From JASJBU01 sp963797085 (GTDB taxonomy: Bacteria > Pseudomonadota > Gammaproteobacteria > Chromatiales > Chromatiaceae), in contig CAWCOA010000011.1 of assembly GCA_963797085.1 (NCBI GenBank), positions 124,001 through 188,000 on the forward strand: DNA of 64,000 nt. Direction: 5' to 3'. Numbering within the stretch: the stretch's first letter is position 1; each line of letters begins with the position of its first letter. The notes beneath the pieces were generated by a model. It ran no database searches and had not been told where the DNA came from. It saw only the letters and a list, made by a program, of their open reading frames with translations. Positions 34,809 to 44,661 of the stretch are shown one piece after another. The position numbers were made by a program, and so were the translations under genes.

Positions 34809-37679
34809 TTATACCTGTCGCCCGAAAATAAACTTGGGCTTGAGCCAGTAGACCAATAACGGCAGCAACATCAGGGCCGTCAACACATCCAGGATCAGCG
34901 CCTCGGCAATATACAGGCTGACTGACCAGAGATTGGCAAGTTCGGTATTCATCAATGGAATAAAGCTACTCAGCAGCACCACTACTGAGATGATGATCGC
35001 AGAGCCGGTTGAATTCAGTGTATTCCTGAGTGCTTCCGTCCAGTTTTGCCCTGTAGCCAACATCTCCTCGCGCAGCCGTGACACCATATAGACTGCATAA
35101 TCGACCCCCAGCCCCATCGCAATGCTGAGCGCAACCTGCACGTGAAACGCAAGATTCGCCGACCACTCCTTGATCGATGTCATATAACCCCCCAGTCCGT
35201 ACTGTGTCATCAGGGTAATGAAACAGAGACTGATCAGGATGCCCGCCACCAACCATGACCGGAACATGATCGCCGTCATTGCAAAGACCGTGAGCGAAGT
35301 CGCCGCCGGTGCATGCAGCCATTCCTTAAAAGCCACATCCCGGGTCGCTTCCGTGACCCCCAGGAACCCGCCAATTGCAACTTTACCCGGGATACTATCC
35401 CCGGTAACAACTGTTTTCACGCTGTCACCCTCCACCAGCTCAATCCTCTCACCACCATTGATACCGATCTTCAGCTTGCGAAATCCTGGATCATCCTGGT
35501 GCTCCTTCACATAGTTTTGGATGTCAACGATGGTTTGATGGGCCTTGACCGGGTCCATGGTATTCACAAATCCGATGACTATGCCTTGATCCCAGTTTTG
35601 GGTATCCATATAGGAATCGAGTTCACCCGCACCCACGCCGGCCAACAGGATGCCATTGTAAAGCTGTATCATGGCATCGGGATCCGGCATATAGTCCGGA
35701 TCTTCAGCACTCAGGTAGGCATAGCTATTTGCCTCTATATGATCGGCATCGGGAATCACATAAAGACCCAGGTGATCCAGTGGCTCTTCTCCTTCAGGGG
35801 CATTGAGGATCATGTTGAGGGTTTTGATAAACTGCACATAGGATGCGGTGAATCCGATGTTAGGATGTTTTCTCAGCCAGTCTTCAAAATCGGAGAGCGC
35901 CAGTAACACCGAAGCATCATTGAAGATACCCTGTGGCGGATCATCCTGCTCATCGTGACACTGCTCCGGTCCTACCACGCGCTCACCTTCTTCGTTCCAG
36001 GCGTCGAGTCCGCAGGACGGTAATATGCCGGCTTTTGAACGGATAACCATATTGGCCGTGATCACGCCAGGCATCATATTCGACAGCTGTGTAAGATGGG
36101 ATATGGGTTGCACCTCGCCACTGTCACCAAACAATTCACCCAGCATATAGTGATCCTTGAAGGCGGCGCGAGGATAGTGGATACCTTTTTCCGCCCCTGG
36201 CATGATGTCGAATTCATCCTGAATACGTGCGACCTCCGGGTCATTGCGCCCCTCCTCACCTGCAAGCAGGGCCCCAACCCCACGTCCAAGATCAGCGTAG
36301 TCGGCAGAGAGCCACAAAATACCCACCACGAGCATGAGTGGAATCCATTTCAATCTGCCGGTAAGAAGTGCCGTTATCCCATTTGCAATCGTGTTGTCCC
36401 ATTGCCGTTGTTCCTCACGCTCTTTTATCTTTGGTGGGAATGTAGCCATCATCAGAGGGATCAAGGTAGTGGTGGTCAATAACAGGGTCGACATACCGAA
36501 AATGCCGAAATAGGCATAGGCCTTGTAGAATGAGATATCCACGAACGAAATCGCGAAGAATCCGTGTAGATCCGTACCGATCGACAAGATCGCCGGTACG
36601 ATGGTATGCCGGATAGACTCAAACGCCGCCTGCTCAGAGTCGCCGCTCTTGAGCATTTCCTGCATGAAGCGCCGAGTGATCTGCATCGAGTGGCCGATGC
36701 CGACCGCCAGCAACAGCATAGGAGTCAACGCCATCATGGTAGTCAGTTTGAACTGGGTAAACCCCATCAGCCCGAGGGTCAGGATGATCGTCATACCCAC
36801 CCCCAGGAGTGGAAATATGGCACAACACCAATGGCGGAATTCGTACCAGAGCACCAGCAGAACAATCAACAGGGAGACGCCAAACAGCCACGCCTTGTCA
36901 CTCAACTCCTGCACCATCGAGGCCAGAAAGTAAGGCTCGCCAGAGATCTGGAATTCGACTCGATCAGCATAGCGCGCCTCATACTTGGCCATCAGCGCCT
37001 TCGTCTGCTTAATCCAGGCGAGATTGTCGTTCTTCAGCTCATTGCTAAAATCCCCAATGATAAAAGTGGCCTTGGCTGAACACTGCTTGCGTACCCGGGC
37101 CATCGATTCATTGGTAATGAGACCGTTGGCATCGACAAATTCGCACTTGTTGCCATCAACATCTTCGTAATAGGTCAGCAGTGGCCCCATAACCAGGTGT
37201 TTTTCCAGCCCTGTGCGCAGATAGTCCAATTGGCGCTGTTGTTCATTCGGCTTGTCCGCCAAGCCGCCGATCGGCACGAGCCGCCTGAAATCCAGGCCGC
37301 CATCCTCACTCAAGCCGATGTTGCGTATCTTTGGAGAGACAATGCCGATGAAATTTTCCGCATTGGCATAATCCAACTGACTGACATCCTTGTACATCTC
37401 GTCCACCATTTGGATGAACCAGGGCTGGTAGATGTCCCCCTGCTTCACCTTCATGCCCCACACCATCAGGTTCCCCATGCCATAGGTGAGATCGCTATAG
37501 AGATTGGTGGCGATGTAGCGGTTGGAAAGCGGCAGTAGTGAATCCGGATCGTTGCGCAGATTCAGCTGATTGATGTACAGAGAGGCAAAAACAGTAGCGG
37601 CAAAAGAGAGAATAATAACCGCCCAGCGATGTCTGAGCATGAAACGGGCATAGCGATCTGCGTAGTTATTATTCGCCAT
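34809..37679 (-). CDS. RND/MMPL-family transporter
   Basis: This 956-residue inner-membrane protein has two repeats, each made of one helix, a large periplasmic loop and five further helices (first repeat helices about 263-400, second about 770-950). The motif GVGMTIILTLGLMGFTQF and the paired GLGVDYAVYMVSRLREE segment carry the acidic residues of the proton path. It belongs to the HAE3-like group, often linked to lipid or hydrophobic-compound transport. The gene just upstream encodes a LolA-like periplasmic partner, an arrangement common for this group. The substrate cannot be read from sequence. Confidence 0.88.
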   Translation of the reverse strand: MANNNYADRYARFMLRHRWAVIILSFAATVFASLYINQLNLRNDPDSLLPLSNRYIATNLYSDLTYGMGNLMVWGMKVKQGDIYQPWFIQMVDEMYKDVSQLDYANAENFIGIVSPKIRNIGLSEDGGLDFRRLVPIGGLADKPNEQQRQLDYLRTGLEKHLVMGPLLTYYEDVDGNKCEFVDANGLITNESMARVRKQCSAKATFIIGDFSNELKNDNLAWIKQTKALMAKYEARYADRVEFQISGEPYFLASMVQELSDKAWLFGVSLLIVLLVLWYEFRHWCCAIFPLLGVGMTIILTLGLMGFTQFKLTTMMALTPMLLLAVGIGHSMQITRRFMQEMLKSGDSEQAAFESIRHTIVPAILSIGTDLHGFFAISFVDISFYKAYAYFGIFGMSTLLLTTTTLIPLMMATFPPKIKEREEQRQWDNTIANGITALLTGRLKWIPLMLVVGILWLSADYADLGRGVGALLAGEEGRNDPEVARIQDEFDIMPGAEKGIHYPRAAFKDHYMLGELFGDSGEVQPISHLTQLSNMMPGVITANMVIRSKAGILPSCGLDAWNEEGERVVGPEQCHDEQDDPPQGIFNDASVLLALSDFEDWLRKHPNIGFTASYVQFIKTLNMILNAPEGEEPLDHLGLYVIPDADHIEANSYAYLSAEDPDYMPDPDAMIQLYNGILLAGVGAGELDSYMDTQNWDQGIVIGFVNTMDPVKAHQTIVDIQNYVKEHQDDPGFRKLKIGINGGERIELVEGDSVKTVVTGDSIPGKVAIGGFLGVTEATRDVAFKEWLHAPAATSLTVFAMTAIMFRSWLVAGILISLCFITLMTQYGLGGYMTSIKEWSANLAFHVQVALSIAMGLGVDYAVYMVSRLREEMLATGQNWTEALRNTLNSTGSAIIISVVVLLSSFIPLMNTELANLWSVSLYIAEALILDVLTALMLLPLLVYWLKPKFIFGRQV

Positions 37680-37711
37680 TGACCAGTTATCTCAGGGAAA
37701 CGAAAGTCTTT

Positions 37712-38671
37712 TCATCGTCCCTGCCTTTTGAGTGTATCCTCGGACCAGAAGCTATCCGGCAGATCCACATTGAACTGTATTGTACTGCGCGGTACATAGA
37801 CCATGCTGTCTTTACCGCTGTCGTGGTCAATAGCATAAATATAACGCGGATAGCTAATCCGAGGGTCGGGCTGATCTAAAGACTGCCAGTCAACATATAC
37901 CGTTTTTATCGGCTTATCGTCCTTGTAATAGACCGTCCGATAAAGAGAAAACGACTGTTTGTCGATATCGCTGATATGGTAGTCATACCACCAGTTTTTG
38001 AATTTGGTGGCACTCTTCATACGATATACGGGTTTTCCCTGGTGCGCGCATTGCCGACCAGGCAATTTACGGGTGTGGCGGCTCTTCTCCCATGCCTCCA
38101 GTTCCATCACCTCGAGGCAGGCATCGAAACTAGCCTCGTCCAGGAGTTCGTGGACCTCGTGATCAGGACGGCGCAGCACAAGCTCCCCATAGGTCAAATT
38201 CGTACCGAACCAGACATCTTCATGGGCGGGTTCATTAATCCTGCGGATTTTACGCAGCGCCGGCAGCCACATCGAGATCTTCGCCCCACGCTCCTGATCC
38301 GCGTAGTTGGTGAGCAATATGCCCGTACCTTTGGTCTTGCCGGATGTCAGTATTGCCATCTGGGTCGACTTGATCGCGGGATCCGCTGGGCTGTTGTTCA
38401 CGTAAGTCTCGAAGGAACTGACCGTCGGCATCCGACCCGGCACTCGTTTCTCGAGCGGGGCGCGGTTTATCACCAAGGCCACGGCGCCTTTATGACGCTT
38501 ACTGACAGCATTTCTCAATAGACCACCATGCGCCGCCGCATAGACCTGTTGGGCAATCTGCTCTGCAGTCAGCGGTCCATCAGCTTGGGTGATTTCACCC
38601 AGTGCCTGGGCAATCCCGGTCAGAATCAGTAGCAAGGAAAATATTATTGTTATTCGAATCTTCAGGCGCAT
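37712..38671 (-). CDS. LolA-like outer-membrane lipoprotein-sorting protein (RND partner)
   Basis: The protein has 319 residues from the ATG at 38671, chosen because a signal peptide follows directly (RLKIRITIIFSLLLILTGIA). The mature chain has the PF17131-type features: AQQVYAAAHGG, DQERGAKISMWLPALRKIRR and NLTYGEL, a half-barrel that shields a lipid. Such proteins are encoded beside RND transporters and probably carry the substrate across the periplasm. It is first in a two-gene operon, with 32 bases before the transporter start. Confidence 0.82.
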   Translation of the reverse strand: MRLKIRITIIFSLLLILTGIAQALGEITQADGPLTAEQIAQQVYAAAHGGLLRNAVSKRHKGAVALVINRAPLEKRVPGRMPTVSSFETYVNNSPADPAIKSTQMAILTSGKTKGTGILLTNYADQERGAKISMWLPALRKIRRINEPAHEDVWFGTNLTYGELVLRRPDHEVHELLDEASFDACLEVMELEAWEKSRHTRKLPGRQCAHQGKPVYRMKSATKFKNWWYDYHISDIDKQSFSLYRTVYYKDDKPIKTVYVDWQSLDQPDPRISYPRYIYAIDHDSGKDSMVYVPRSTIQFNVDLPDSFWSEDTLKRQGR

Positions 38672-38886
38672 GACAATGACTCTGCCATGAAAAAGACCGC
38701 CAAACAAGTGTACCCAGACTTCAAGCCAACCTGCCGGTTAACCCGCAACAGCCAAATTGAGTCGAACATTGGAAATGCCGTAAGAGAGATCAGATGGAAA
38801 AAGACAGCATCTCGGACCGCAGGCAATGGTGACTATGGCCTGGCGAGATGAAGCAGACCATACGAAAGTATTAGACGTTGGGAAGG

Positions 38887-38908
38887 TGGCGTCCCCAAGG
38901 GGAGTCGA
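38887..38908 (-). repeat. Distal attachment-site copy (3' end of tRNA-Glu)
   Basis: These 22 bases are identical to 44916-44937, covering the CCA end, the 3' acceptor strand and most of the T arm. The rest of a tRNA is absent here, so it is an att copy and not a tRNA gene. Confidence 0.8.
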
Positions 38909-39011
38909 CCTTATCCCCCGGGTACATGCCACCTCGGACAGATTGCATATTTAACTATAAATAAATATGTTGCATCCTATTATAGAATCGGCATAACGAA
39001 ATAGACTCTCA

Positions 39012-39335
39012 TTAGGCAAAGCCCAGAAAAACCGCCAAGGCACGATTAACGGCAACCAGATCATCATCACTTAATCGACCAATCACTTGCCCGATTTTTT
39101 CACGGGAAATCGTTTGCGCCTTGTCTACCATGATTTGTGAAGACTTGTGCAGACCATTATCAGTGTTAGGCTCAACTGTAATGCGAAACAACGGTGTTTC
39201 CCGCAACTCGCTTGTCACGGGCAATACCGTCATAGAGGGATGCTCATCGAACAAATCAGACTGAATGATTAATGCTGGCCTTGGTTTACCAAAACCGCCC
39301 TGTAGTGCGACGGTTACCAAATCACCTCGTCTCAC
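39012..39335 (-). CDS. MazF/PemK-type mRNA interferase toxin
   Basis: This 107-residue protein shows the family's opening MRRGDLVTVALQGGFGKPRP, the strand ALIIQSDLF, the catalytic-loop region TVLPVTSEL and SSQIMVDKAQTISREKIG. It would cut mRNA or other RNA at short motifs when freed from the antitoxin. It begins at a GTG that overlaps the antitoxin's TGA as GTGA, ensuring coupled translation. It is the outermost gene at the left end of the island. Confidence 0.9.
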   Translation of the reverse strand: MRRGDLVTVALQGGFGKPRPALIIQSDLFDEHPSMTVLPVTSELRETPLFRITVEPNTDNGLHKSSQIMVDKAQTISREKIGQVIGRLSDDDLVAVNRALAVFLGFA

Positions 39336-39544
39336 TTCCAGTCATCCTGGTCAGCGGCAGACTCCAGCCAATCAAGCATCTCCTGCTCAAGCGGGTCATT
39401 GCGTAGCAGGCGCGACTGGCGATGACATTCCTCTGCAAAACCTGGCCGATGAATATCAGGCACCCATATTTGCACTGGACGCAACCCTGCATCCCGCAGC
39501 TTGGCGCGATGTCGTTGTACGCGATCTGAAGCGCTCGATGTCAT
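39332..39544 (-). CDS. MazE-like antitoxin (DUF3018 type)
   Basis: The 70-residue protein starts at the ATG at 39544, after GTGAGG. The N-terminus (VQRHRAKLRDAGLRPVQIW) resembles DUF3018 antitoxins, which bind DNA with a ribbon-helix-helix-like head and neutralise a MazF partner with the acidic tail (WLESAADQDDW). Two palindromes in the promoter are probably its operators. Confidence 0.82.
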   Translation of the reverse strand: MTSSASDRVQRHRAKLRDAGLRPVQIWVPDIHRPGFAEECHRQSRLLRNDPLEQEMLDWLESAADQDDWK

Positions 39545-39564
39545 GATCCTCACCTAACCCAGTC

Positions 39565-39609
39565 GTTACATGTAACAAAAGCATAGGCCCAACATGCGTT
39601 ACATGCAAC
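39565..39609 (-). promoter_or_regulatory. Promoter of the MazEF-like pair with two palindromic operators
   Basis: The perfect palindrome GTTACATGTAAC (39565-39576) and the near-copy GTTACATGCAAC (39598-39609) have centres 33 bases apart, about three helical turns. On the minus strand a -35 TTGCAT (39608-39603) and -10 TATGCT (39585-39580) are 17 bases apart. One operator covers the -35 and the other lies just past the -10, as expected for autorepression by the toxin-antitoxin complex. Confidence 0.72.
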
Positions 39610-39776
39610 GGTAAAATGGTCGTCAATAAATCGCTTTCGTGTTTTCCGATACAATCGCACTGGATGCCGTCCATTTCCGGCATTTCATCGGTGATTGTCG
39701 GCCAAGAAGCGGCCTGATAAGCTGACAAATACATGCTCGTCAGTGCCTATATTGAAAAATCACATCAAACCATTCG

Positions 39777-42474
39777 ATGATCCAATCTGAACTCGGGGTG
39801 CTGCCCTCGGGCCACCTGCACTGGCTTCCAGGTGAAAACATCCATGTTGCTGGCAAACAAGCCGGACAGGATGCCATCAACGCTGCATTCGCGCGAGGTA
39901 ATGCTGCAGGTCTGATTGCACTGGCAGCGCAAGATAATACTGCGGACCTCTCCCCTAGTCTTGTCTATTGGCGCACCTTCTCCTGCCGATTTCTTACGGA
40001 ACGATGTCGGATGACGCCAGTCGATCCGGCGCGTCCCGAGCCAATCGGAGCACTCGACGAACCGCAAACAGCCTCGATGCTGGAAAACACACCACCGATG
40101 CGCGGTGCCGAGTACCTATCATCGCAAACCCTGAATAGCATCTGGTTCTGGTTAGACGACTGGATATGTACACAAATCCATAACCAGGGCAGCCTCGGCG
40201 CGTTCCTCAAGCGACACGCACCTCGCTGGCATCAAGCTGGCCGCGTCTGTTTTCACCTGGCGGAAAACAAGCTCGACCCGGATTATCCGTTCGCATTCAT
40301 GGCAACCTATGCACCGGAGTTCGCCGGCCAGGCCCAGGACCGGATCCGCCACAAACCCCTGGCCAGGGCCTTGCAAGAATACGCAGGCGCGCGCAACAAA
40401 CAGGCCCTGATCCGTCTGCTGTCCCCGGTGCAGCGCACAGCCGAATCCAGTACCCTGATCAAAGAACTGGTCGAGAGTGGTGATCTCTACCATCCCCTTG
40501 CATGGACGCCGGCCGAGACCTACCAATTCCTCAAGGAGACGCCCGTCTACGAGCAAAGCGGTGTGCTGGTCCGGCTGCCCAACTGGTGGAAGCAACGCAT
40601 CCGGCCGCAGGTCAGCGTCAGCATCGGCAATGCTAAACAGCAGAAGCTCGGTGCCGAGGCGTTGTTGGATTTCAAACTCGGGATCACCCTGGGTGATGAA
40701 CCCTTGAGCAAGCGCGAATTGAACTCGCTGCTGGTGGCGCAGGAGAACCTGGTCTTCATCAAGGGGCAATGGATTGAGGTAGACCGGGAAAAGCTGGCCG
40801 CTGCCTTGGCGCACTGGAAAAGTGTCGAGGCCGATGTGCACCAGGATGGGCTGTCATTTGTCGAGGGTATGCGCCTGTTGGCCGGCGCTCCGGCAGACCT
40901 GGGTCGGGCGGACGCGCTGGCCGATGATCGACAGTGGGCCTTTGTTCAACCAGGAACCTGGCTGAGATCCCTGCTTGATCAACTGCGCTCGCCGGAGTCA
41001 ATCAAGGCCGTCGATCCCGGTGGCACTCTCAAGGCCGATCTACGCCCCTATCAAAAAGCCGGCGTCAGCTGGCTATGGCTGCTGTCGCAGCTGGGGCTCG
41101 GGGCCTGCCTGGCGGATGACATGGGTCTGGGCAAGACCATGCAGATCATTGCGCTGCTACTGGTACTTAAGAGGCGCCGCAACAAGACACCCTCTCTGCT
41201 GGTGTTGCCTGCATCACTGCTGGCCAACTGGAAAGACGAATTGGAACGCTTATGCACCCTCCCTGCGCTGTCAGTTTCTGCATAGCTCGCAGATGAGCAA
41301 AAAAAACATTGAGGCCCTGGCCAGTGACCGGACCGGCCTGGCCGGGATAGATCTGGTCCTGACTACCTATGGACTGTTACTGAGACAATCCTGGTTGCAG
41401 GAGCAGGACTGGCGGTTGCTGATCCTTGATGAAGCGCAAGCGATCAAGAATCCCAGCAACCGGCAAACCCGTGCCGTCAAGCAGTTGCATGCCACAGCCC
41501 GGATCGCATTGACCGGCACTCCCATCGAAAATCGGCTTGGCGATCTCTGGTCCCTGTTCGATTTTCTCAGCCCCGGCCTGCTCGGCTCGAAGACACGATT
41601 CAAAAACTTCGTCAAATCCCTATCCAGTAGGGACAGCGATCAATATGCTCCCTTGCGTAACCTGGTGCGCCCCTACATCCTGCGCCGACTGAAGACCGAC
41701 AAGACGATCATCAGCGACCTGCCGGAAAAAACCGAGCTGCATGCCTGGTGCGGTCTGAGCAAGGCCCAGACCGCACTGTATCGACAGGAAGTCACCAGGC
41801 TGGCCACTGCACTCGAAACCCTGGACGGCATACAACGACGCGGTCTAGTGCTGGCCAGTCTCATGCGCTTAAAACAGATCTGCAACCATCCCTCGCAGCT
41901 GCTGGGGGATGAGCAGTATGATCCCCGCAGCAGTGGCAAATTCGCCCGCCTGGCCGAGTTGTGCGAAGAGATCGCCTCGCGCCAGCAGAAGCTGCTGGTC
42001 TTCACTCAGTTTCGCGAAATCACCGGCCCGCTGGCTGCTTTTCTGGCCGAACAGTTTGGCCGGCCGGGCCTGGTCCTGCATGGCGGCACCCCGGTCAAAA
42101 AGCGCAAGCAGCTGGTGGACGAGTTTCAGCAGGAAGACGGGCCGCCGTTTTTCATCCTGTCACTCAAGGCCGGCGGTACCGGGCTGAATCTGACCGAGGC
42201 ATCCCATGTGGTCCACTTCGATCGCTGGTGGAACCCGGCAGTGGAAAACCAGGCCACCGATCGGGCGTTTCGCATTGGTCAACGCAACAATGTGTTGGTC
42301 CACAAGTTCGTCTGCCAAGGCACGGTGGAAGAGAAGATCGATGCCTTGATAACCGAAAAGACCACATTGGCCAGCGATATCCTGGAGGGCGGCGCGGAAA
42401 CCCTGCTGACCGAACTGAACAATAAGGAATTGCTGGAACTGGTTGCGCTCGACGTCAACAAGGTACAACTCTGA
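39777..42474 (+). pseudogene. SNF2-family DEAD/DEAH-box helicase (single frameshift)
   Basis: A roughly 900-residue SNF2 ATPase is encoded in two frames. The first 500 residues contain the SNF2-associated N-terminal region and the start of the ATPase core with Walker A (DDMGLGKTMQ). One extra base at about 41270-41275 then brings a stop at 41283-41285. The second frame continues with the DEAQ box (LLILDEAQAIKNPSN), ALTGTPIENRLGDLWSLFDF, and the C-terminal helicase lobe (LKAGGTGLNLTEASHVVHFD; NQATDRAFRIGQ). All motor motifs are intact, so the shift is either recent or a sequence error. SNF2 enzymes move or remodel nucleoprotein. The SWIM gene begins six bases after the stop, indicating one operon. 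Confidence 0.82.
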
Positions 42475-42479
42475 GGAGA

Positions 42480-43505
42480 TTGAATACGGTGTCTTATGGT
42501 GGATGGCGACCCTATGTCTCGGTCGCAAAGCGGCGCGCCAATGCGATCCGGGAAATGAATAAGCTGCGCAAGAAGGGGGCAGAAATCGAACCCATCGAGA
42601 TCCAGGGCCGCAAGATCGCCCGGACCTTCTGGGGCGAGGCCTGGTGCAAGCATCTGGAGCGATTCAGCGACTTCGCCAACCGCTTGCCACGCGGCCGCAC
42701 CTATGTACGCAACGGTTCGGTCTGCCACCTGGCAATCAAGCAAGGCAAAGTCGAGGCCATCGTCTCCGGTTCGGAGCTGTACCATGTCTCGATAGATATC
42801 ACCCCTTTGGCGGTATCTCGCTGGAAAACGGTACGCAAGCAATGCGCTGGTCAGATCGGCTCCATGCTGGAACTGCTGCAGGGCCACTTCTCAAACCAGG
42901 TGATGGAAATCGTGACCGACCCTGCCAAGGGACTGTTTCCCCAACCCAAAGACATCAAGCTTCACTGCGACTGCCCCGACTGGGCCGACATGTGCAAGCA
43001 TGTGGCCGCCGTGTTGTATGGTGTTGGCGCCCGACTGGACGGAAAGCCGGAGCTGCTGTTCCTGCTGCGCAAGGTCGATCATGAAGAACTCATTTCGGCG
43101 GAACTGGACATACAGACGGCGACCAGTGGTACGGGCAAACGACGTCGGCTCGCTAACCCGGATCTCTCGAGCCTTTTCGGGATCGAGCTCGAGGAAGCGC
43201 CAAAGCAGAAGAATAAACGTCGTTTGGACAAAGGCAAGTCAGCCACGCGGAAAAAAGTGCCAAAGAGCACAAACTCCAGGCCGAAGCATGCCACAGCACC
43301 TGGCAAGAAGAAGACCTTTACACCCACCGGCGCAGCGGTTTCCAGACTGCGCAAAGAGTACAAAATGACGCGTTCACAATTCGCTGAACTACTCGCGATA
43401 AGCCCCCAGACCGTGGCAACCTGGGAAAGCAGACGTGGCAGACTCAACCTTCAGACACACACACTGAAAGCACTCAGCCAGGCATGGCTAAGAAAGCAAT
43501 CTTGA
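42480..43505 (+). CDS. SWIM zinc-finger protein with C-terminal HTH
   Basis: The 341-residue protein has an N-terminal region shared by SWIM partners of SNF2 helicases (WGEAWCKHLERFSDFANRLP; RGRTYVRNG). A SWIM zinc finger follows at about residues 160-180 (LHCDCPDWADMCKHVAAVLY, C-x-C-xn-C-x-H). A basic linker rich in Lys leads to an XRE/Cro-type HTH at the C-terminus (YKMTRSQFAELLAISPQTVA). The start is a TTG at 42480 or a GTG at 42489, both behind GAGGAG. SWIM domains bind DNA or proteins. Pairs of SNF2 and SWIM genes recur in bacteria without an assigned role, and the added HTH could direct the complex to DNA or regulate the operon. Confidence 0.82.
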   Translation: MNTVSYGGWRPYVSVAKRRANAIREMNKLRKKGAEIEPIEIQGRKIARTFWGEAWCKHLERFSDFANRLPRGRTYVRNGSVCHLAIKQGKVEAIVSGSELYHVSIDITPLAVSRWKTVRKQCAGQIGSMLELLQGHFSNQVMEIVTDPAKGLFPQPKDIKLHCDCPDWADMCKHVAAVLYGVGARLDGKPELLFLLRKVDHEELISAELDIQTATSGTGKRRRLANPDLSSLFGIELEEAPKQKNKRRLDKGKSATRKKVPKSTNSRPKHATAPGKKKTFTPTGAAVSRLRKEYKMTRSQFAELLAISPQTVATWESRRGRLNLQTHTLKALSQAWLRKQS

Positions 43506-43623
43506 ATCGGGAACTATATCGCTTCGGTCTCCCGAGACGAATCACCGTATTTTCACGATATAAATCTGTGTGTTATGGAGACAGGCGCTTTAAGACATGT
43601 TTTCATGATCATTTTTTCTTTAT

Positions 43624-43652
43624 TTGACAATGGCACCGTAATGACGTACATA
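43624..43652 (+). promoter_or_regulatory. Promoter of the DUF1778/GNAT pair
   Basis: A perfect -35 TTGACA (43624-43629) and -10 TACATA (43647-43652) lie 17 bases apart, with a transcription start expected about 30 bases before the antitoxin ATG. Confidence 0.6.
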
Positions 43653-43688
43653 TCTGGCGTATCTGTAATTCTTTGTTAAGCGTGCAAT

Positions 43689-43973
43689 ATGACTTCTACT
43701 GCTGCCAAAAACGAGCGAATCAATCTGCGCCTGAAACAAAGTGCCAAGCATCTTATTGAGCGTGCGGCGACTTTCGAGGGTAAGACTGTAAGCAACTTTA
43801 TATTATCCAGCGCTTTGGCTAGCGCCGAAAAGGCTATTCAAGAGCACGAATCCATCCAACTCAACGAGCAGGATGCTCAACGCTTTTTTGATGCGCTGGC
43901 TAAACCGGTCGAATTCAATGAAAAATTGACTGAAGCTCTCGCGGAGCATGATCGTCACGTAGACTCCAAATGA
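43689..43973 (+). CDS. DUF1778-family antitoxin (TacA-like)
   Basis: This 94-residue antitoxin has a ribbon-helix-helix head (NERINLRLKQSAKHLIERAA) for operator DNA, the family segment GKTVSNFILSSALASAEKAI, and a C-terminal tail (FFDALAKPVEFNEKL) that wraps the toxin and blocks its acetyl-CoA site in known TacA proteins. Its stop overlaps the toxin start as ATGA. Confidence 0.9.
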   Translation: MTSTAAKNERINLRLKQSAKHLIERAATFEGKTVSNFILSSALASAEKAIQEHESIQLNEQDAQRFFDALAKPVEFNEKLTEALAEHDRHVDSK

Positions 43974-44467
43974 GTTCGGAAAGTGAACTCATTATCGAAC
44001 CGCTAAACAAAGAGCACGACCGGTCTGTTTTCAACTGTGGCATTGAGTCCCTGGATCGCTACCTTAAGCAACAAGCCAGGCAGGACATCAAACGTCGGAT
44101 AAGCCGTGTGTACGTTTGTAGCCCCATGGATAAGACGGCAGTGCTCGGTTACTACACTCTCAGCACTCTCTCCATTGATTTATCGATCTTGCCTGAAAAA
44201 ATCCCGAAGAAGTTGCCCAGACACCCAATACCGGCGGCTCTCATTGGCCGCTTGGCAGTTGACGTCTCTGCGCAGGGCAAAGGGATCGGCAAAATGCTTC
44301 TAGCCAACGCAATCAAGCGAACCTTGGCTGTTAGCAATGAGATTGCTATTTACGCCATGGTGGTGGATGCCATCAACGAAGAAGCAGTATCATTTTACAA
44401 ACGATATGGATTTTCCATTCTTGCGCGTGATGGCAATCGCTTGTTCCTGCCACTGAATTCCTTCTGA
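43970..44467 (+). CDS. GNAT-family acetyltransferase toxin (TacT-like)
   Basis: This 165-residue toxin has the opening EPLNKEHDRSVFNCGIESLDRYL typical of TacT/AtaT enzymes. They acetylate the amino group of aminoacyl-tRNA and so stop translation. The acetyl-CoA loop reads LIGRLAVDVSAQGKGIGKMLL (Q-x-x-G-x-G core), and the catalytic Tyr is in VSFYKRYGF. It lies next to its antitoxin near the right end of the island, and such pairs stabilise mobile DNA. Confidence 0.9.
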   Translation: MSSESELIIEPLNKEHDRSVFNCGIESLDRYLKQQARQDIKRRISRVYVCSPMDKTAVLGYYTLSTLSIDLSILPEKIPKKLPRHPIPAALIGRLAVDVSAQGKGIGKMLLANAIKRTLAVSNEIAIYAMVVDAINEEAVSFYKRYGFSILARDGNRLFLPLNSF

Positions 44468-44661
44468 CCACCGCTTTTGCACAAGCCCCAACAAAAACAC
44501 TGTTTGGCGATTATGCATCGACCGAAGGAGTGCCCAAACTTCGCGGACGACCCAATATCGGCGCTGAAATCTATTTCATCATGAGGGGGTTGGTCGCACT
44601 TGCCACCCTTGCCAAACTCATGTGTCCGGATAGCAAGCAGAAAGACAAGGGGCTTGTCTAA
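44431..44661 (+). other. Unidentified open stretch at the right end of the island
   Basis: A frame of 76 codons without its own start or ribosome site overlaps the toxin's end and runs to a TAA at 44659-44661. It reads FGDYASTEGVPKLRGRPNIG, then AEIYFIMRGLVALATLAKLM. I do not recognise it. It may be the tail of a gene cut by recombination. Nothing else is seen in the 250 bases between it and the tRNA. Confidence 0.3.

Noticed and set aside
38887..38908. A second tRNA gene
   Set aside because: Only the last 22 bases of tRNA-Glu are present; the other arms are missing.
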